NCBI GenBank assembly: GCA_900471815.1
Contig: UICE01000007.1
Location: forward strand, 124,001 to 188,000
Length of the DNA: 64,000 bases
Direction of reading: 5' to 3'
Source of the DNA: Hyphomicrobiales bacterium
GTDB lineage: Bacteria > Pseudomonadota > Alphaproteobacteria > Rhizobiales > Rhizobiaceae
Positions 7,896 through 16,313 of this stretch are shown piece by piece. Numbering within the stretch: the stretch's first letter is position 1; every line of letters starts with the position of its first letter. The position numbers were made by a program, and so were the translations under genes. Under the pieces are notes generated by a model. The model saw only the letters and a program-made list of their open reading frames with translations, was not told where the DNA came from and did no database searches.

Positions 7896-8230
7896 GACCG
7901 AACCTTTGACGAAAACGTAAGAATACAGGCATAAATATCACAGAATTTCATATTACCAGTCACAAAAACCACAAAATCCCACATAATTCTGTTGACAGAC
8001 GTCTTGGGATGCGGGAACCTGCCTGGACAAATAAGAAGCGTGGTTAGACAGGCTCATCGTGAGGGGAAGCATCCTCAAATAATAAAAAGCAGTTAGTGGG
8101 ATGCTACGCAGTACATCTTGAATAGCCGTTCTGTTCATGGAGAGCTCACAATCCCATGAAACAAGTTCGTTGCTCATGATGAGTCTGCCTGACTGCACTT
8201 TGCGCTCCATTAGCGAGCAATGAGGAGCGG
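7896..8230. other. divergent regulatory region between deoR-type gene and kinase-like gene
   Basis: This 335-base spacer has no supported gene. It holds two imperfect direct repeats (7939-7955 and 7970-7986) and a TTGACA -35-like hexamer at 7992-7997 without a convincing -10. About 230 bases of untranslated leader-like sequence then precede the kinase gene. AT content is highest near the repeats. Confidence 0.5.
7939..7986. promoter_or_regulatory. paired direct repeats, candidate DeoR operators
   Basis: CACAGAATTTCATATTA (7939-7955) and CACAAAATCCCACATAA (7970-7986) share 12 of 17 positions. Their starts are 31 bp apart, about three helical turns, so they face the same side of the DNA. They lie 44 bases upstream of the DeoR-type gene and next to a -35-like TTGACA. 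DeoR-family repressors usually bind such spaced repeats. The link to this regulator is inferred. Confidence 0.5.
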
Positions 8231-9145
8231 ATGCATAGCATGAAATCTGTGACAAGCCTTGCCGATAACAGGCTAGCGGAATCGCGGATTGCCGCCTTGC
8301 CCTTGTGGAAAGGCGATATAAGCATTGCCCTGCTTAAGGGCGGCATCAGCAATGAAAGCTATGTGGTCGAGGACGATACGGGCAAGTATGTGGTTCGTTT
8401 CGGCACGGATTATCCTTTTCATCATGTATTTCGCACCCGCGAGGCAATGACGGCGCAGGCGGCACATCGCGCTGGCTTCGCGCCTGAGCTGTTCCACGCG
8501 GAAGATGGCATTATGGTCACCGCCTTCCTTGGTGCGAAAACATGGAATGCCGATGATGTGCGGGCAAACATCCCACGTATTGCCCGGCTCATCCGGCAGT
8601 TTCACACCAGCATCCCGGAATATATTCAAGGGCCCGGCTTCATGTTCTGGGCATTTCATGTAATTCGCGATTATGCCCGTACGCTCGAGGTCGGTAAAAG
8701 CCGGTTTGTTTCTGAACTTCCCTCCTATCTCGAAATAGCCGAGGAAATGGAAGCCGTACAAAAACCGCTGCCTATTATCTTCAGCCATAATGACCTGTTG
8801 CCCGCCAATATTCTCGATGATGGCGAGCGGCTGTGGCTGATTGATTTTGAATATGCAGGGTTCTCTACAGCGATGTTTGATCTTGCAGGCCTCGCATCAA
8901 ATGCCGGACTTGACGGCGAAGAATCCAATGCCTTGCTCGAGGCCTATTTCAGCGGTCCGCCGGACCCTGAACTCCGGCGTTCTCACGCGGCAATGCAATG
9001 CGCTTCTCTGCTGCGCGAAGCCATGTGGAGCATGGTTTCAGAACTTCATCTCAGCGCACCGGGCGTTGATTACGCCGCCTATACCGCTGAAAACCTGCTT
9101 CGGCTCGACCAGGCAATGGAGAGGTATCGGACAAGCTATGGATAA
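8231..9145 (+). CDS. aminoglycoside phosphotransferase/choline kinase-fold protein
   Basis: The 304-residue protein has the kinase-like fold: a glycine-rich start 'LLKGGISNESYVVEDDTGKY', the catalytic loop HNDLLPANIL near residue 180 and the metal-binding 'WLIDFEYAG' after it. The set of motifs is closest to choline/ethanolamine kinases. ATG 8231 follows GAGGAG. The gene lies between a DeoR regulator and a dimethylglycine-dehydrogenase-like gene, so a methylated-amine or choline-derived substrate is plausible. The true substrate is not shown by the sequence. Confidence 0.85.
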   Translation: MHSMKSVTSLADNRLAESRIAALPLWKGDISIALLKGGISNESYVVEDDTGKYVVRFGTDYPFHHVFRTREAMTAQAAHRAGFAPELFHAEDGIMVTAFLGAKTWNADDVRANIPRIARLIRQFHTSIPEYIQGPGFMFWAFHVIRDYARTLEVGKSRFVSELPSYLEIAEEMEAVQKPLPIIFSHNDLLPANILDDGERLWLIDFEYAGFSTAMFDLAGLASNAGLDGEESNALLEAYFSGPPDPELRRSHAAMQCASLLREAMWSMVSELHLSAPGVDYAAYTAENLLRLDQAMERYRTSYG

Positions 9146-9167
9146 ATTCCAAACTGCAATCCTAGTT

Positions 9168-9304
9168 GTGCGTGGTTCGACGCGGCTCACCATGATGGTT
9201 TGCTTGCAGGGCGTGAAGTGCACAACGCTGGCGGCTCTCGTTGCAACACTTTGACCTTCCTCATGGTGAGCCCTCCTGAGCTTATCGAAGGGCGAACCAC
9301 GCAA
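9168..9304. repeat. nested palindromic intergenic repeat
   Basis: TGCGTGGTTCG (9169-9179) pairs with CGAACCACGCA (9293-9303), and GGCTCACCATGA (9184-9195) pairs with TCATGGTGAGCC (9261-9272). The outer right arm contains the 'CTGAGCTTATCGAAGG' type of sequence common in dispersed proteobacterial repeats. The element fills the gap between the kinase and dehydrogenase genes and could fold in their mRNA. Copy number elsewhere is not visible here. Confidence 0.65.
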
Positions 9305-9339
9305 TATCGATATGCAATAAACAGCAGAGTGCTCACATC

Positions 9340-11781
9340 ATGACCCTTCCTTCCCACGCTCAAATTGTCATCATTGGCGGCGGCATTATTGGCTGCTCCA
9401 CAGCCTACCATCTTGCCAAGGATCACAAGGCTGATGTTATTCTGCTCGAAATGGGTCAGCTGACATCCGGGTCCACATGGCATGCCGCTGGCCTGGTCGG
9501 TCAACTGCGCTCCTCGGCATCCATAACGCGCGTTCTCAAATACTCCGTTGATCTGTACAAGCGGCTTGCTGCGGAAACGGGACTTGAGACCGGGTGGAAA
9601 ATGACCGGGTGCCTTCGGCTTGCCACCAATCAGGACCGCTGGACCGAATACAAGCGGCTTAAAACCACGGCTGGCAGCTTCGGTATGGATATGGAGCTTT
9701 TATCGCCGAAAGAAGTCAAGGCAATGTGGCCACTTTTGAATGTCGATGATCTCGTCGGTGCGAGCTGGTTGCCAACGGATGGGCAGGCCAGTCCTTCGGA
9801 TATCACGCAGTCGCTGGCCAAGGGCGCGCGGATGAATGGCGCCAGGATTATCGAGAACATAAGGGTTACCGGCTTCGAAATGGACGGCGACAGGATCATG
9901 AAGGTCAAGACGGACCAGGGTGATATTGCTTGCGAAAAAGTCATTAATTGCGCCGGGCAATGGGCTCGGCAGGTCGGGGATATGGCAGGTATCAACGTGC
10001 CTCTGCAGCCGGTAAAACACCAATATATTATCACTGAAAAGATCGAAGGGCTTGCTGCCGACGCGCCGACATTGCGTGATCCGGATCGGCGCACTTACTT
10101 CAAGGAAGAGGTCGGCGGACTGGTTATGGGCGGCTATGAGCCCAATCCGCAAAGCTGGATGACAGGCGACGTGCCCAATGACTGGCAATTCCGCTTGTTT
10201 GACGATGATTTCGATCATTTTGAGCAACATATGCTTCAAGCCATTGAACGCATTCCGGCGCTGGAAACGGCAGGCGTCAAGCAAATGATCAACGGACCGG
10301 AAAGCTTCACCCCGGATGGCAATTTCATCCTCGGTGTCGCACCGGAATGCTCGAATATGTTTGTTGGCGCTGGCTTCAATGCTTTCGGCATTGCCTCCGG
10401 CGGTGGTGCAGGCTGGGTTCTGGCGCAATGGGCGATCGATGGGGAAGCACCGCTCGATCTGTGGGCCGTCGATATTCGCCGCTTCTCCAATCTTCATCGC
10501 AATCGGGTTTGGGTACGGGACAGGACGCTGGAAGCCTATGGCAAGCATTACACAATCGGCTTCCCGCATGAGGAATATGTCTCTGGCCGTCCCGCTATTG
10601 TTTCGCCGCTTTATGAACGTTTGAAAAAGTATCGCGCCGTCTTTGGTTCAAAACTTGGCTGGGAGCGCCCCAACTGGTTTGCGCCGGAAGGCGCGCCTTC
10701 CGAAGACGTCTATTCTATGGGTCGCCAGAACTGGTTTGACGCCGTGGGGGAAGAACACCGGCTGGTCCGGGAAAAAGTGGGCATTTTCGACCAATCATCC
10801 TTTGCCAAGTTTGAACTTTCAGGCAAGGACGCCGCCAAGGCTTTGGATTACATTTGCGCCAATGATGTTTCCAGGCCCGCAGGCCGCCTCACCTATACCC
10901 AGCTCCTCAATACCAGAGGCGGCATTGAGTGCGATCTGACTGTCGCGCGGCTTGCCGAAGACAAGTTCTACATCGTCACCGGAACGGGTTTCCGGACCCA
11001 CGATTTTGCCTGGATCAGGGATCACATCGGCCAAGGTCTTGACGCCGAACTTACCGACATAACTGAAGATTACGGGACGCTTTCGCTTATGGGCCCAATG
11101 GCCCGGAAGGTGTTGGCAAAGGTTACCAGTGCCGATGTCGGCAACAGTGCTTTTCCGTTCGGTTATGTTCGCGAAATTGAAATAGCCGGAACGATTATTC
11201 GCGCATTGCGCATCACCTATGTCGGCGAGCTCGGCTGGGAATTACATGTACCGCTTGCTGCAACCGGAGCGGTATTCGACGCACTCATGTCAGCGGGCGA
11301 AGAGTTCGGTATCCGGCCCGTCGGATACCGCGCCATTGAATCGCTCCGCCTCGAAAAAGGGTACCGAGCCTGGGGCTCGGATATTACGCCCAATGATTCC
11401 CCTTTCGAGGCCGGACTTGGCTGGGCGGTCAAGCTTCGCAAGAATACCGATTTTATCGGCCGCGCTCCGAGCGAAGCCATCAATGCCAAACCGCTGAAGA
11501 AATGCCTTGCGGCTTTTACTGTCGCAGACAGCAATGTTGTCCTTCTTGGCCGTGAAACAATATTGCGCAACGGAGTCTTTGCCGGATACCTCACCAGCGG
11601 CGGCTTCGGATATACGATCGGAAAACCGGTTGGATATGGGTATGTGCGAAATGATGAAGGCGTTACCGGCGACTTCCTTCGGGAGGGCAAATATGAACTC
11701 ATCATTGCCAATGAACGTTTCGCGGCAGAGTTGCACATCGAACCGCTTTACGACCCGCAGAACGTGAAAGTGAAGGCCTGA
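9340..11781 (+). CDS. FAD-dependent dimethylglycine/sarcosine dehydrogenase-like protein with GcvT domain
   Basis: The 813-residue protein has an N-terminal DAO-type FAD domain (IVIIGGGIIGCSTAYHLA near residues 7-24), then 'SGSTWHAAGL', whose His corresponds to the covalent FAD site of dimethylglycine dehydrogenase. The second half is a GcvT-like tetrahydrofolate aminomethyltransferase domain plus its C-terminal barrel. Known relatives oxidatively demethylate N-methyl amines and pass the one-carbon unit to folate. The length matches this class. Gene context (DeoR, kinase-like gene) suggests catabolism of a choline- or betaine-like compound. Exact substrate is uncertain. Confidence 0.88.
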   Translation: MTLPSHAQIVIIGGGIIGCSTAYHLAKDHKADVILLEMGQLTSGSTWHAAGLVGQLRSSASITRVLKYSVDLYKRLAAETGLETGWKMTGCLRLATNQDRWTEYKRLKTTAGSFGMDMELLSPKEVKAMWPLLNVDDLVGASWLPTDGQASPSDITQSLAKGARMNGARIIENIRVTGFEMDGDRIMKVKTDQGDIACEKVINCAGQWARQVGDMAGINVPLQPVKHQYIITEKIEGLAADAPTLRDPDRRTYFKEEVGGLVMGGYEPNPQSWMTGDVPNDWQFRLFDDDFDHFEQHMLQAIERIPALETAGVKQMINGPESFTPDGNFILGVAPECSNMFVGAGFNAFGIASGGGAGWVLAQWAIDGEAPLDLWAVDIRRFSNLHRNRVWVRDRTLEAYGKHYTIGFPHEEYVSGRPAIVSPLYERLKKYRAVFGSKLGWERPNWFAPEGAPSEDVYSMGRQNWFDAVGEEHRLVREKVGIFDQSSFAKFELSGKDAAKALDYICANDVSRPAGRLTYTQLLNTRGGIECDLTVARLAEDKFYIVTGTGFRTHDFAWIRDHIGQGLDAELTDITEDYGTLSLMGPMARKVLAKVTSADVGNSAFPFGYVREIEIAGTIIRALRITYVGELGWELHVPLAATGAVFDALMSAGEEFGIRPVGYRAIESLRLEKGYRAWGSDITPNDSPFEAGLGWAVKLRKNTDFIGRAPSEAINAKPLKKCLAAFTVADSNVVLLGRETILRNGVFAGYLTSGGFGYTIGKPVGYGYVRNDEGVTGDFLREGKYELIIANERFAAELHIEPLYDPQNVKVKA

Positions 11782-11872
11782 ACGGAAATTTCACCTCGTT
11801 CTTTCCGAGCCCGCAATAAAATTCGGATCAGTTCAACGCTCTTCCGGCGTTTTTCGAGGAGAATTTCCTCAA

Positions 11873-12019
11873 ATGGCAGACCGTGGCTGGAGTTTCACCG
11901 ATTTTTCCCGAAGAATCGTCGATTCTTACCCAATTTTTGCTATTTGTTGGTGTGTTTTGGTTGTGCTCGGTAGCAATGTTCATGCGGGGTTGACTTTCCC
12001 TTGCCGCGGAGCCAAATGA
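11873..12019 (+). CDS. possible small hydrophobic leader ORF upstream of mgtE
   Basis: A 48-codon frame starts at ATG 11873 with GAGGAG at 11856-11861, 11 bases before it. The central part (PIFAICWCVLVVLG) is hydrophobic enough for one membrane segment. It ends 171 bases before mgtE. It may be a small membrane peptide, a leader peptide, or chance. There is no homology evidence available here. Confidence 0.25.
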   Translation: MADRGWSFTDFSRRIVDSYPIFAICWCVLVVLGSNVHAGLTFPCRGAK

Positions 12020-12074
12020 CGCCATGCAGGGTCGGCATTCCGCGCCTGCTTGTTTTAACCAGGAATCTACTTCC

Positions 12075-12131
12075 ATGCCCAACGACGACAGTAGTCGATT
12101 GTTTGCGCCGTCAGCGGTGATCCTGGCCTGA
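12075..12131 (+). CDS. putative 18-residue leader peptide of mgtE
   Basis: The 18-codon frame encodes MPNDDSSRLFAPSAVILA, with AGGA at 12060-12063, 11 bases before the ATG. Its stop codon is inside the hairpin 12128-12142, and its codons 11-13 form one arm of an alternative pairing with the loop of the hairpin that covers the mgtE start. Pro and Asp codons at the start recall peptides that destabilise ribosomes at low Mg2+ (as described for MgtL). Function is inferred. Confidence 0.35.
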   Translation: MPNDDSSRLFAPSAVILA

Positions 12132-12142
12132 TTTGAAATCAG

Positions 12143-12185
12143 CTCGCCTTGATCCCCCTTGACGGCGGATCGACGGAAAGGCGAG
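12143..12185 (+). promoter_or_regulatory. hairpin sequestering the mgtE ribosome binding site
   Basis: CTCGCCTT plus GATCC (12143-12155) pairs with GGATC (12167-12171) and AAGGCGAG (12178-12185), with a 6-base bulge on the right strand. The AAGG within the right arm is the best ribosome binding site for mgtE, 8 bases before ATG 12190. When folded, initiation should be blocked. Confidence 0.55.
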
Positions 12186-12189
12186 TAAA

Positions 12190-13563
12190 ATGAACAACAT
12201 CCTCGTACATCAGGATGCGGTAAACGCAGACCTGAACATCACGCAGCGCCTCGCATCCATGCATGCAGCCGATGCGATCGAGCTTCTCAATGAACTAGAA
12301 CTTACTGATATCATTGATATTTTCAATGAAATGCCGCTTGAACATGCCGTGCTTATTCTTGATCAACCCGAGCTGCATTCAGCACCGGCAATCATCAAGA
12401 GTCTGCCCGCCGCCAAAGCCCGGGACATTCTTGATGAGATGTCAATTGACCGGGTTACCGACATTTTTCAGGAATTCGGACCAGAAGACCGGGCGCGTCT
12501 TGCTGCTGGTCTCGGGCCTGAAACCACCGCTGCGCTTCGCAAGCTCCTGCGCTACCCACCCCATACGGCGGGTAGCCTGATGACGACGGAGTTTGTCAGC
12601 GTGCCATCCGGCTGGACCGTTGCGCAAACCCTGCAGCATATCCGCGAGGTAGAGCGTTCCCGCGAAACAATATATGCGATCTATGTTATTGATCCTGCAA
12701 CGAAAGTTTTGCTTCGCACCGTAGCATTGCGTCGGCTGATCAGCAGTGAGCCCGAGGCTTCCATATTGAGCGTTGGGCGCGACGTTGCTCCTGTCGTGGT
12801 TACCCCGCTGACCGATCAGGAAGATGTTGCACGTCTATTCCGCAAGCACGATCTTTTGGCCGTGCCAGTTGTGACCGACAACAATCAAGTCATTGGAATC
12901 GTTACTGTTGATGACGTCATTGATACCATGACGCAGGAGATGACGGAGGATACTCTGAAGTTTGGCGGCATGGAGGCTTTGAACAAGCCTTACATGCAAA
13001 TCGGCTTCTTTCAGATGATCCATAAGCGTGCCGGTTGGCTCGGGATTTTGCTCCTGGGCGAAATGTTAACGGCCAGCGCCATGCAGCATTTCGAGGGTGA
13101 ACTGGAAAAGGCTGTTGTTTTAACACTGTTTATTCCTCTGATCATGAGTTCCGGCGGTAATTCCGGTTCTCAGGCTACGTCCCTGCTTATCCGTGCCTTG
13201 GCGTTGCAGGACCTGCGGCTGAAGGATTGGTGGAGGGTCGCCCTGCGCGAAATACCAACCGGACTGGTGCTCGGATCATTCTTGGGCTTGATCGGCGTTG
13301 CACGTATCGCCGCTTGGCAAATGCTTGGTCTTTATGATTACGGCCAGCATTGGCAATTGGTTGCCGCCACTGTCGGCGCTGCGCTGGTCGGTATCGTGAC
13401 CTTCGGCTCGCTCGTCGGTTCGATGCTGCCTTTTGCTATGCAAAGGCTTGGTTTTGACCCGGCAAGTGCTTCTGCACCTTTTGTCGCAACGCTCGTCGAT
13501 GTCACGGGTTTGGTGATTTATTTCAGCATTGCGCTGGTTATCCTGTCCGGAACCTTGCTCTAA
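12190..13563 (+). CDS. mgtE: magnesium transporter MgtE
   Basis: The 457-residue channel has the N-terminal helical MgtE_N domain (residues ~10-125), two CBS domains (~130-255, with 'PHTAGSLMTTEFVSV' starting the first), a connecting helix, and five C-terminal transmembrane helices including 'IPLIMSSGGNSGSQATSLLI', the conserved pore region. MgtE takes up Mg2+ (and Co2+) and is gated by internal Mg2+ through the N and CBS domains. It has a long structured leader, pointing to post-transcriptional control. Confidence 0.96.
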   Translation: MNNILVHQDAVNADLNITQRLASMHAADAIELLNELELTDIIDIFNEMPLEHAVLILDQPELHSAPAIIKSLPAAKARDILDEMSIDRVTDIFQEFGPEDRARLAAGLGPETTAALRKLLRYPPHTAGSLMTTEFVSVPSGWTVAQTLQHIREVERSRETIYAIYVIDPATKVLLRTVALRRLISSEPEASILSVGRDVAPVVVTPLTDQEDVARLFRKHDLLAVPVVTDNNQVIGIVTVDDVIDTMTQEMTEDTLKFGGMEALNKPYMQIGFFQMIHKRAGWLGILLLGEMLTASAMQHFEGELEKAVVLTLFIPLIMSSGGNSGSQATSLLIRALALQDLRLKDWWRVALREIPTGLVLGSFLGLIGVARIAAWQMLGLYDYGQHWQLVAATVGAALVGIVTFGSLVGSMLPFAMQRLGFDPASASAPFVATLVDVTGLVIYFSIALVILSGTLL

Positions 13564-13585
13564 AAAGACAGGCGGAATGCGATCT

Positions 13586-13609
13586 GGGCGGCATATTCCT
13601 GTGCCGCCC
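13586..13609 (+). terminator. stem-loop after mgtE
   Basis: GGGCGGCA (13586-13593) pairs with TGCCGCCC (13602-13609), 23 bases past the mgtE stop. The following CCTTTC is only weakly T-rich, so termination may be partial. Confidence 0.5.
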
Positions 13610-13611
13610 CC

Positions 13612-13627
13612 TTTCGCAATTGCGAAA
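13612..13627. promoter_or_regulatory. perfect 16-bp palindrome upstream of typA
   Basis: TTTCGCAATTGCGAAA is perfectly symmetric and is followed by more A residues. It lies 74 bases before the typA ATG and directly after the mgtE stem-loop. It could be a protein-binding site in the typA promoter or part of the mgtE transcript end. No known regulator is recognised. Confidence 0.4.
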
Positions 13628-13700
13628 AAACATGTATGGAGCGCGCAAATGTAAAGCGTCGCATGCAATTTTGCGTCCACAATCCTCCAAAGAGAACCTC

Positions 13701-15530
13701 ATGAAACTGCGCAACATCGCGATCATCGCACACGTTGACCATGGCAAAACCACGCTTGTTGACGAACTATTGAAACAGTCCGGCAACTTCCGCGATAATC
13801 AGCGCGTTGCCGAAAGAATGATGGACTCCAACGACATCGAAAAGGAACGCGGGATCACCATTCTCGCGAAGGCCACTTCCGTAGTCTGGAAAGATTCCCG
13901 CATCAACATCGTTGATACACCTGGCCACGCCGATTTCGGTGGTGAAGTCGAACGTATTCTTTCGATGGTCGATGGCGCCATCGTTCTCGTCGATGCGGCT
14001 GAAGGCCCGATGCCACAAACAAAGTTTGTTGTCGGTAAGGCTTTGAAAGTTGGTCTTCGTCCAATCGTAGCGATCAACAAGATCGACCGCCCTGATGCAC
14101 GTCACGAAGAAGTCGTAAACGAAGTTTTCGATCTTTTTGCTGCACTGGACGCTACTGACGAACAGCTTGATTTCCCGATCCTTTATGGTTCAGGCCGCAA
14201 TGGCTGGATGGCAAAAAATCCAGAAGGCCCGCAGGATCAGGGCCTATCCGCCTTGTTTGACATGGTTCTTGATCATGTGCCCGCGCCAACCGTTGGCGAA
14301 GGCCCTTTCAAGATGATCGGAACAATCCTTGAAGCCGATCCGTTCCTGGGCCGCATTATCACAGGCCGCATCCATTCCGGTACAGTCAAGTCCAACCAGC
14401 CCGTCAAGGTTTTGCACGGCGATGGCACACAGATCGAAACTGGCCGTATCTCAAAGATTTTGACCTTCCGTGGTCTTGAGCGCCAATCGATTGACGAAGC
14501 CCATGCGGGCGACATCGTTGCAATCGCCGGTCTGCAAAAAGGAACTGTTGCTGATACTTTCTGCGCTCTTGAAGTGACCGAACCGCTTCATGCGCAGCCT
14601 ATCGATCCGCCAACGGTTACCATGTCCTTCATCGTCAACGACAGCCCGCTCGCCGGCACTGAAGGCGACAAGGTTACCAGCCGCGTCATTCGTGATCGCC
14701 TGATGAAGGAAGCTGAAGGCAATGTTGCGCTCAAGGTCGAGGAATCGGGCGAAAAGGACTCATTCTTCGTATCCGGTCGCGGTGAATTGCAGCTCGCCGT
14801 TCTCATCGAAAACATGCGCCGTGAAGGCTTTGAGCTTGGTGTTTCCCGCCCGCGCGTTGTGATGCAAAAGGACGATGCAGGCAATCTGCTCGAGCCTATC
14901 GAAGAAGTTCTGATCGACGTTGATGAAGAATATTCCGGTACGGTTGTTCAGAAGATGTCAGAGCGCAAAGCCGAAATGGTTGAGCTGCGTCCCTCTGGCG
15001 GCAATCGTGTCCGGATGGTTTTCTACGCACCGACACGCGGCCTCATTGGCTATCAGTCAGAGCTTTTGACAGATACACGCGGCACCGCGATCATGAACCG
15101 GCTGTTCCGCGCCTATGAGCCTTTCCGAGGCGAAATCGCAGGTCGCAACAATGGCGTTCTGATCTCCAACGATCAGGGTGAATCCGTGGCATTCGCCATG
15201 TGGAACCTCGAAGACCGTGGTCAGATGATTATCGAAGCAGGCGTTAAGGTCTATGCCGGTATGATCATTGGCATCCATTCGCGCGACAATGATCTTGAAG
15301 TGAATATCCTCAAGGGCAAGAAGCTGACCAATATCCGCGCTGCCGGCAAGGACGAAGCCGTCAAGCTCACCCCGCCAATCCGCATGACGCTCGAACGCGC
15401 TCTGTCTTGGATTCAGGATGACGAACTTATGGAAGTTACGCCGAAGTCCATTCGTTTGCGCAAGCTTTACCTTGATCCGAATGAACGCAAGCGTTTCGAA
15501 AAGAGCAATAAGGCTGCCGGCGCAGCTTAA
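13701..15530 (+). CDS. typA: translational GTPase TypA/BipA
   Basis: The 609-residue ribosome-binding GTPase has [10 protein letters not shown] near residue 11, '[10 protein letters not shown]' switch [15 protein letters not shown] near 73 and NKIDRPDA near 128, then EF-G-like domains II, III, V and the BipA-specific C-terminus. It helps 50S assembly and stress adaptation. ATG 13701 (MKLRN...) is chosen because it matches the family start; the longer upstream frame is unsupported. A strong terminator follows. Confidence 0.97.
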   Translation: MKLRNIAIIAHVDHGKTTLVDELLKQSGNFRDNQRVAERMMDSNDIEKERGITILAKATSVVWKDSRINIVDTPGHADFGGEVERILSMVDGAIVLVDAAEGPMPQTKFVVGKALKVGLRPIVAINKIDRPDARHEEVVNEVFDLFAALDATDEQLDFPILYGSGRNGWMAKNPEGPQDQGLSALFDMVLDHVPAPTVGEGPFKMIGTILEADPFLGRIITGRIHSGTVKSNQPVKVLHGDGTQIETGRISKILTFRGLERQSIDEAHAGDIVAIAGLQKGTVADTFCALEVTEPLHAQPIDPPTVTMSFIVNDSPLAGTEGDKVTSRVIRDRLMKEAEGNVALKVEESGEKDSFFVSGRGELQLAVLIENMRREGFELGVSRPRVVMQKDDAGNLLEPIEEVLIDVDEEYSGTVVQKMSERKAEMVELRPSGGNRVRMVFYAPTRGLIGYQSELLTDTRGTAIMNRLFRAYEPFRGEIAGRNNGVLISNDQGESVAFAMWNLEDRGQMIIEAGVKVYAGMIIGIHSRDNDLEVNILKGKKLTNIRAAGKDEAVKLTPPIRMTLERALSWIQDDELMEVTPKSIRLRKLYLDPNERKRFEKSNKAAGAA

Positions 15531-15552
15531 TCGCCATAACTTATAGACTTTG

Positions 15553-15585
15553 GAAAAGCGGCGTTTATCGCCGCTTTTCTTTTTG
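15553..15585 (+). terminator. rho-independent terminator after typA
   Basis: GAAAAGCGGCG (15553-15563) pairs with CGCCGCTTTTC (15569-15579) around a TTTAT loop, followed by TTTTT. This is a classic intrinsic terminator. Confidence 0.9.
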
Positions 15586-15638
15586 ATGCTCCCAAAAATC
15601 GTTCGTAATGCCGTTGCGAAATCGCGTGTCGCAGGTTT

Positions 15639-16157
15639 ATGCTCTTTGCCATGAGCACGCACGTAACCGAGATAAGAAAAGCCGGTTTGGCTGATGCGGT
15701 GGCAATTTCTGCCATTCATCTGGCTGCTTGGCGCGGTGCCTACACCGGCATCATTCCTCATCGCGCTCTTAACACCATGCTGGAACGCAGAGGAGCAGAT
15801 TGGTGGGCACGAGCCATCAAGCGCTCTACGCAAATTCTGGTGGCGGATATTGGGGGCGTCGTCGCCGGTTACGCAACACTCGGGCCTAACCGCGCCCGCC
15901 AATTGCCGGAGAAGGGCGAGGTTTACGAACTCTACATCCGTCCGGAATATCAAGGCTGCGGTCTCGGCTCACGATTGCTCGGCGCAGCAAGGCGCAGCTT
16001 GGGCGACCAAGGTCTTAAGGGTATGGTCATCTGGGTGCTTGAGGACAATGATCTTGCCGTTTCGTTCTATCATGGTGCGGGGGGCCGTGACGTAGCTGAG
16101 GGTGTCGAATGTTTCGACGGCAAGATGCTCAAGAAGCGCGCTTTCGTCTGGAGTTAA
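15639..16157 (+). CDS. GNAT family N-acetyltransferase
   Basis: The 172-residue protein has the GNAT core: 'VYELYIRPEYQGCGLGSRLL' with the acetyl-CoA loop R/Q-x-x-G-x-G/A near residue 110, and a C-terminal 'NDLAVSFYHGAGGRD' segment. The substrate is unknown. Start may be ATG 15639 or the in-frame ATG 15651; neither has a strong ribosome binding site. It lies between typA and ppa as a single gene. Confidence 0.85.
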   Translation: MLFAMSTHVTEIRKAGLADAVAISAIHLAAWRGAYTGIIPHRALNTMLERRGADWWARAIKRSTQILVADIGGVVAGYATLGPNRARQLPEKGEVYELYIRPEYQGCGLGSRLLGAARRSLGDQGLKGMVIWVLEDNDLAVSFYHGAGGRDVAEGVECFDGKMLKKRAFVWS

Positions 16158-16313
16158 AATCATCTCTCTGCATCAATCATACTACGATATATCCTGATTT
16201 TGCGCCCAATCGTCGCAAGAATAGGTTGGATGACGACCTAAAAGGCGGCGCCTTGTTGCGCAAAGGGCCAAAAATCAGTACAGCACTCCCAAACCAACAA
16301 GGACTCCTAGAAT

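Larger units (their letters stand above)
11782..12189 (+). promoter_or_regulatory. long structured leader of mgtE
   Basis: The 408-base spacer holds: a weak stem-loop AACGC/GCGTT (11835-11851) with TTTT after the dehydrogenase gene; a 48-codon ORF (11873-12019); an 18-codon ORF (12075-12131); a hairpin CTGATTTGAAATCAG (12128-12142); and a hairpin pairing CTCGCCTT (12143-12150) with AAGGCGAG (12178-12185) that covers the mgtE ribosome binding site. CGCCGTCA (12106-12113) can alternatively pair with TGACGGCG (12160-12167). This layout looks like a cis-acting switch, probably for magnesium; the function is inferred. Confidence 0.5.

Noticed and set aside
9700-10569. 289-codon open frame antisense to the dehydrogenase gene
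   Set aside because: A shadow of the large FAD/GcvT gene, with no start signals.
12160-12176. Guanidine-II (mini-ykkC) riboswitch before mgtE
   Set aside because: Two ACGG tetranucleotides are present (12162-12165, 12173-12176) but they are not in closed tetraloops of tandem hairpins as that class requires.
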